A stretch of DNA of 64,000 bases from Dasypus novemcinctus (Eukaryota; Chordata; Mammalia; Cingulata; Dasypodidae), in NCBI RefSeq assembly GCF_030445035.2, contig NC_080680.1, positions 49,117,212-49,181,211 on the forward strand, given 5' to 3'. Numbering within the stretch: the first letter of the stretch is position 1; each line of letters starts with the position of its first letter. Shown here piece by piece: positions 58,700-64,000 of this stretch. The notes below the pieces were generated by a model. That model made no database searches. It saw only the letters and a program-made list of their open reading frames with translations, and was not told the origin of the DNA. The translations under genes and the position numbers were made by a program.

Positions 58700-59585
58700 A
58701 GGATTCATATACCGAGTAGAATGTAATTGCAACTCCATTCTTGGTTTGCTTGGCCGTACATGATCTGCCTGTACTTATTTCTCTCATCTCATCTTGTCTT
58801 ACTCTCCCCCTCACTCACTCTGTTCCAGCCAAACTGACCTTCTGTGTTCCATGCTTACACTAAATTTTTGCCCTTGGTTTTTCCTCTGTCTGGAATGCTC
58901 TTTTCCTGATCTTTGCCGGGTATATTAATTTTCTAAGGTGGCATAACAAATTCCTGACTTATAACAGAAATTTATCTAAGTTCTGGAGTCTAGAAGGTTG
59001 AAACCAAGGGCATGTGCTCTCTGGAGACTCTAGGGGAAGTTCCTGACTCACCTCTTGGAGGTTGCTGACAATTCTTGGTGTTCCTTTGCTTGTAGACACA
59101 TCACTCCAATCTCTGCCTCCCTCAACACATGGCATTTTCTCTGTCTCTGTCCAGATTTCCCTGTCTTTATAAGGACATCTGTCATTCTGGGCCCATCTTG
59201 ATCCAGTACAATCTCATCTTAATCTGATTATATACAAAGATCTTATTTCCAAATAAGGTCACATTTACAGGTTTTGTTACTATTCGACCCACTACACAGG
59301 CTACCTCCTTGTCATCACTCAAATTGCAGCACGAATGTGCCTACACTATAAAGTGCTCCTCCCTGCTCCATTCTTCCAACCTTACTCCAGGTGTTCTCTA
59401 CCAAGTTTTTCTATATTATATTCTGTGCATATATTAATTTGCTTCTTGTTTCTTGCCTAACCTCTTTAGAATATAGGTTGATCATGGGCAGAGACCTTAT
59501 GCATTTTGTTTCTTACTGTTTCCCCAGGGCTAGAACAGTGCCTGGCACAGTTTTTGTCAAGTGAATACATAAATAAATGAAAGTG
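58700..59585 (+). repeat. L2 LINE 3' end, split by an antisense LTR
   Basis: The left part (58700-58920) has 'cactctgttccagccaaact', 'ggtttttcctctgtctggaa' and 'tgctcttttcctgatctttg'. The right part (59297-59585) continues with 'gctacctccttgtcatcact', 'gaatataggttgatcatggg' and 'agaacagtgcctggcacag', ending AATACATAAATAAATGAA. The parts are collinear in L2, so the LTR between them is a later insertion. Confidence 0.8.
58921..59296 (-). mobile_element. MLT1-type MaLR LTR, antisense, inside L2
   Basis: The plus strand shows reversed MLT1: 'tattaattttctaaggtggc', 'cagaaatttatctaagttct', 'ttgcttgtagacacatcact', 'ccaaataaggtcacatttac', ending GACCCACTACA. I could not match a 5-bp target duplication at the borders. 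Confidence 0.8.
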
Positions 59586-60049
59586 AGGCAGTAGAAAAGG
59601 AAAATTCTGTGCATGTATCTGATAGGACCTTAAAACATATTTTATGTATAAGTAAGATTTATTTACCCACCACTTTATAATCAGCAGAATTAATATAACT
59701 TGAGAGCAAATGCATCTTGCTGACATTTTGGAACCCGTGTGCATGCATTAATACCAATCAATTTAAGTGTGTGTTTCACAGCATGCCATTCAGATGAGAA
59801 ATGCTGGAGAGGGAGAAGGTGGACAGCTTCTTAGCTTCTCTTTTCTGGCACATTTAACATTATTCCAGTAAGCTGGGCTCTGGGTTTAATTAAAGATTGT
59901 TTGGAGTGTGGAGAAGAGGTATGAAGAAAGTCTTAACATTTTACCTTTTAGACGTTACTTAAATAAAAATAAAAGATTTTATTGTGGCTAAAAGGAATAT
60001 GGTTTAAGCCCAGTGGAATCTAGTTTATTTTGATATATTTGCATTTTAA
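59586..60049. other. Non-genic stretch, nothing recognised
   Basis: No gene or named repeat supported. Confidence 0.4.
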
Positions 60050-60215
60050 TAACATTCTTTGCTTTTCCTGATTATGAAAATTATCCATACTCATTAGAAA
60101 ATTTTGAAACTGAAGAAATTAAACCAATTTAGGTACAGCTTTTAACTATGAGTGCTAATACTTTGATTCATTCCAGTTGTTCTATGATTATGAGTATCTG
60201 TATATATTATAGATT
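60050..60215 (-). mobile_element. L1 3'-UTR fragment, antisense (possible left part)
   Basis: 'attatgaaaattatccatac', 'tcattagaaaattttgaaac' and 'gattcattccagttgttcta' resemble reversed old L1 3'-UTR. The next segment of the same consensus seems to start at about 61950, so about 1.7 kb may have been inserted between. Confidence 0.5.
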
Positions 60216-60924
60216 TTCACTTCTGAGATATTCTCCACTATAAAATATTGGTTTACTTACTATGTCTCAAGGAAAAACAAATTAAAGATACATTTTATTT
60301 TTACTAAAAAATAAAGGCTAATGATTACATATCACTTTCTTCTCACAAACTTGAGACTAAGCTCCCCTTTCATTCTGACTCTAAAGTTTATTTCAAGTCC
60401 TTTTTGGCCACCGGTAGTTGTGCAGATCATCTCTGTCATGTGCTGCTTCCCATAATGTATGCTTCAAGTTTTGACCCATTTGACATCTTTATCTATGGTC
60501 TAATGTCCATGTATATGGACAAAAACTGGAATTTTATCTGTATTTCCTATTTTGTTAGGCTCATTTTTATTATTGAATTATGCATCACAGGTTTCTCTTG
60601 AAATTCAGCCAGATATTTTTATCCATGGATTGTCAGTGCCCAAATAATAGTCCTTCATGATGCATGAATCAGTCATGCTACACTCTCCCAGCTTTGAAGA
60701 TTATATGATCTGTTTGGAGATAATTGGGCAACATCCCCATATACATTGCAAGAAATAACAAGTATGTCACAACTTAATCTATCTGGCAGTTTGTAAGTTT
60801 TTAAAAAATGTAAATTATTAGATGTATCCCAATTTTTAAAAATATTAAGCTGTAAAAAAACATACACCATCAAATCAAGAAAATATGGTATATATTTAAA
60901 AATGTAAACATCTTAGTACCTTCA
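60216..60924. other. Non-genic stretch, nothing recognised
   Basis: AT-rich; it may be sequence inserted into the L1 fragment on either side. No feature supported. Confidence 0.35.
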
Positions 60925-61080
60925 GCATGATGGTTTTCAACCCTGCTACACATAATCACATAGATATAAAAAATGACTGTGGCAGGTCTACACTTCGATA
61001 TTCCATAGGGGCCCCGTAATGAATATTTATTTTTTAAAAATCCAAGAATTTCAATGAGTACCCATGGTTGAGACCAGTTT
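60925..61080 (+). mobile_element. MER5-type hAT (Charlie) transposon
   Basis: It starts near GGTTTTCAACCCTGCTACAC and ends 'cccatggttgagaccagttt', giving the inverted ends of a MER5-type non-autonomous hAT element (GGTTCTCAACC...GGTTGAGAACC in better copies). The size, about 155 bp, fits. Confidence 0.8.
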
Positions 61081-61460
61081 TAACAGATGGTTCCAGGATT
61101 ATACCAAGGGTGGAAACTATCTTTATTTGAGAAAATAAGCATCTTGGGATAGAATGCTGGACCCAGAGAGAACTGTTGTCCTGGAGACCCAATTAAAGAG
61201 AAAGTTAAATAGCTTTGCATGGAAAGACAAGAGCAATTTTATTGCACTAGAGTCTGAGGGATAGAAAAGGAAAGAGTGAAGAAAGCTTTCCCATGAGATA
61301 TGAGGCTCAGGTAACTCAAGGGACATATGGCCAGTTAATTTTCATATGGTGGGATGACTAAAAGTAATTTGAAAAATGGTAATATTTAATGTTCAATTTG
61401 AAATTGTTTGCACATTATGTGAACTTCATCTTTCAAATTTTTGATAAATTCTATACCTTT
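61081..61460. other. Non-genic stretch, nothing recognised
   Basis: No gene or named repeat seen between MER5 and the MLT2-like LTR. Confidence 0.4.
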
Positions 61461-61850
61461 TGTGATGGTTAATTTCATGTGTTAATTTGGCTAGGATATG
61501 TATCCAGTTGTTTGGTCAAGCGAGTACTGGATTGTTTTTTACTGTGAGGATATTTCATAGATGGCTCTCTATCTATGATCAATTGTTGCATCTATAATCA
61601 ACATAGGAGATTGCCCTCAGCAATGTGGAACTCTTCTCATCCAATCACAGCTTTTAAAAGTCAGAACTGAGTCTTTCAGAAATCAGAAGAATCTCTACCT
61701 CAACTTCAGTCTAACAAGTCCCTTGGGGAATTTGGACTCAACTTCTGCATCACCTTTATCAGAGTTTCCAGCTTGCAACCTGCCGTATGGAATTTGGACC
61801 TTCCAGACTTCAGAATCACACCTTCATTGGGGTCCATAATGCATGAAATT
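61461..61850 (+). mobile_element. MLT2-like (ERVL) LTR, sense
   Basis: It opens TGTGATGGTTAATTTCATGT, then 'ttggctaggatatgtatcca', 'gttgtttggtcaagcgagta' and 'ctcatccaatcacagctttt', matching the MLT2 start and interior. The expected terminal part (ending CTGACTAATACA) is not clear, so the right end is probably lost. Confidence 0.7.
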
Positions 61851-61949
61851 AGCGGTTTAAGCACATTTGGTTCAACACATAAAACAAGGGAATCTCCACT
61901 TGACATGCAAGTCAACATATACATTCCTTTTATCTCTATAGTCATATCT

Positions 61950-62108
61950 TAAATTGGGATCATGATGTGTACATATATAATTTAGTATCTTGTTTTTCTT
62001 GCTTAGTATAATGCTATAAGCATTTTCCCATATCATTAATTCTTAAATTGTATGAATTTTAACTGACAATCATATAATCCTATTACAGTTTATTTAACCA
62101 CTTTCTTA
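61950..62108 (-). mobile_element. L1 3'-UTR fragment, antisense (possible right part)
   Basis: 'ttgggatcatgatgtgtaca', 'tgcttagtataatgctataa', 'gcattttcccatatcattaa' and 'cagtttatttaaccacttt' match a reversed old L1 3'-UTR and would continue the fragment at 60050-60215. Confidence 0.6.
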
Positions 62109-62546
62109 AACATTATCTTTCTTTTTTAAAGATTTATTTATTTATTTATTTCTCTTCCCTTCCACCCCCACCCCAGTTGTCTGTTCTCTGTGTCTATTTG
62201 CTGCGTCTTCCTTGTCTGCTTCTGTTGTTGTCAGTGGCACAGGAATCTGTGTTTCTTTTTGTTGCGTCATCTGGTTGTGTCAGCTCTCCGTGTGTGCGGC
62301 ACCATTCCTGGGCAGGCTGCACTTTCCTTTGTGCTTGGTGGCTCTCCTTACAGGGCACACTCCTTGCACGTGGGGCTCCCCTACGTGGGGACACCCCTGC
62401 GTGGCAGGGCACTCCTTGCACGCATCAGCACTGCACATGGGCCAGCTCCACATGGGTCAAGGAGGCCGGGGGTTTGAACTGTGGACCTTCCATGTGGTAG
62501 ATGGATGCTCTAACCACTGGACCAAGTCTGCCGCCAACATTATCTT
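62109..62546 (-). mobile_element. DAS-type SINE with 11-bp target duplication
   Basis: Reverse-oriented SINE (62120-62535) between AACATTATCTT at 62109-62119 and 62536-62546. The tRNA-like head is at 62463-62535 (minus-strand B-box-like CAGTTCAAACCCCC). It belongs to the same subfamily as the copies at 24.5 and 25.4 kb and is inserted at the edge of an old L1 fragment. Overlapping frames of 95-113 codons are artefacts of the SINE. Confidence 0.94.
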
Positions 62547-64000
62547 AAGATAGTAAATGTGCTCAGATTCAGAATTCAGGTAGTTTGCCTCCACTACTAC
62601 TGGCCTTGTGGCTTAGGCAAGCATTCCTACATCACTGCATTATCATTTACCAAAGGTTTTGCAGTTTTAAGGGCTAAAACTATTCATAACTGTTTTGAAT
62701 TTCTTTAATTTGTAGATTTGAACCCTACTTCACTTGTTATTGGATTTAATAATTTATTACTCTCAAATCAAATATTCAGGATTGGAATGTTAATTTGTTT
62801 GAATGAATATTTAAATTGATATGTGTCCTTGTTACTCCACTGAAAAAGGAAATTTATCAATCATTGTGGAGAAGGCAGACCTGCCTGATATTTCAAATCA
62901 GTGTTGTTGGTTTCATCTGCAAGATCAAATAAATTATACCTACTTCTTTGAGAGCATATATTTCAGTTACCTACGAAGTGGGCTTTGACCCCATATGAAG
63001 ACAGCCAGATAAGAAATCCAACTGAGAATAGGGTAGAGAAATAAATGAGAGAAGAATCAAAAAAACCAAAAACAAAAAAACCCCAGTGTGCTGCCAATTG
63101 CCAGGAGGTCCATATTTGTACCTTATTAGGGTGTGACATAAGATAACCAAGTAACTGGTTTCATGATAGATATGCAAAGTACAGATACCCAACCTACCAG
63201 GCTATATGACTAAATTTACTGAGCCCTGCAGAGAAACCATAAAAATAACTCATCCTTGGTTCTCATGGCTACTTTGTAGCTCATCATTTCATTATTATGA
63301 ATTTTTGAGGGGAAGGAAGGGTTGACTGAAAAGAATAGGTTACGTTCCTTGCTTTCACTTTCTAGAGGAAGCAAGATGACTTTTTCTGAATACTTTGAAG
63401 GCATTGTCTTCCCTGAGAGCTGGCAGAGACATCTTTTGTGATCATCAGGCAACTTGTTTATCTTCAGAGTTTTGAGGAAGTCATAGGTCTCTTTAGGGAT
63501 AGGGTATTACGTTCACGTCCTGATGTTTTCTGAAGAATGTAGCAGAGCTGCTGGGACCAGGAGGTAAAATGGGATAAAAATATCAGTGTTTATTTTAAAC
63601 ATAAATGTGAAGTAAACCATATTTAACTAGGATAGCATTACAGTCATCTTGGTTAATTAACTAATAAGGAAGTCCATGCTCCAGGGGCCCCAATGAAGAC
63701 TTAACTAGTCTTTTTGTGTGTGTGACTCTATCAAGAAAGAAGTAGTACCAACTTGCCCTGGGTGTATAGGGGGCCAGTCTCTGCTGAAGTATCGGAAGCA
63801 TTCCTGCTCCTTCTAGGGTTGACAAGGAAATAAGTAACCTTTTTAAATTTTGAAAACTGGATTTCAGGAACAGTCATGTTCTGTAATATCAGATGGCTCT
63901 GAAATGAAACCCTTGTATTTACAAATCAGAAGAAACTAGACCAGATGAACCTTAGTGGCCTTGTACCTGTAGGAGACGGGCGTCATATTCAGATCCTGGG
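62547..64000. other. Non-genic stretch, nothing recognised
   Basis: Unclassified AT-rich sequence to the window end. It includes an A/C-rich patch at 63058-63082 and a short GT run at 63714-63724. No gene or named repeat supported. Confidence 0.4.

Overview
This is a stretch of mammalian nuclear DNA with no functional protein-coding gene that I can support. The best guess for the source is an armadillo (Cingulata, Dasypus-like). It carries several copies of a SINE whose head resembles a tRNA and whose body matches the DAS-SINE family that I know from the nine-banded armadillo. It also carries L1 3' ends of a lineage-specific type and pan-mammalian fossils (L2, MIR, MLT1, MLT2, MER5). No tRNA or rRNA gene, CpG island, CRISPR array or bacterial-type gene was seen. 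Repeat names come from recognising consensus motifs by eye, so subfamily names are approximate.

Layout. 1-8 kb: mostly unclassified sequence with two microsatellites, a MIR, an antisense L2 split by a MaLR LTR (2107-3065), a second antisense L2 (4965-5592) and a 51-bp tandem duplication (7209-7310). 8-16 kb: an antisense L1 3' fragment, a pair of ~143-bp direct repeats 960 bp apart, and a 5'-truncated L1 with a perfect 13-bp target-site duplication (14170-15275). 16-24 kb: a 41-bp remnant insertion with its own target-site duplication, L2 and MIR pieces, and an antisense L1 3' end. 24-28.5 kb: a lineage-specific LTR-like element carrying a nested DAS-SINE, a second DAS-SINE with a perfect 16-bp duplication, two antisense MLT2-like LTRs and an L1-like 3' end. 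30-35 kb: an L1 fragment, a dimeric DAS-type SINE, a single-unit tRNA-Ala-like SINE, and a processed pseudogene of RPL7L1 (33658-34639) that was later split by an L1 insertion. 37-44 kb: an old LTR and a ~2-kb lineage-specific L1-like block. 44.5-48 kb: a MIR, a second dimeric SINE and another DAS-SINE. 50-64 kb: L1, hAT, MIR, an L2 split by an antisense MLT1 LTR, MER5, MLT2 and a final DAS-SINE.

The window reads as an archive of nested retroposition and not as a set of cooperating genes. The oldest layer is L2/MIR. MaLR and ERVL LTRs came next, and lineage-specific L1 and DAS-SINE insertions are the youngest. The only gene-derived sequence recognised is the RPL7L1 retrocopy, which is clearly dead. 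I found no evidence for a new biological system. The most informative items are the two dimeric tRNA-derived SINEs, the single-unit tRNA-Ala-like SINE that may represent a building block, and the nested pseudogene/L1 structure.
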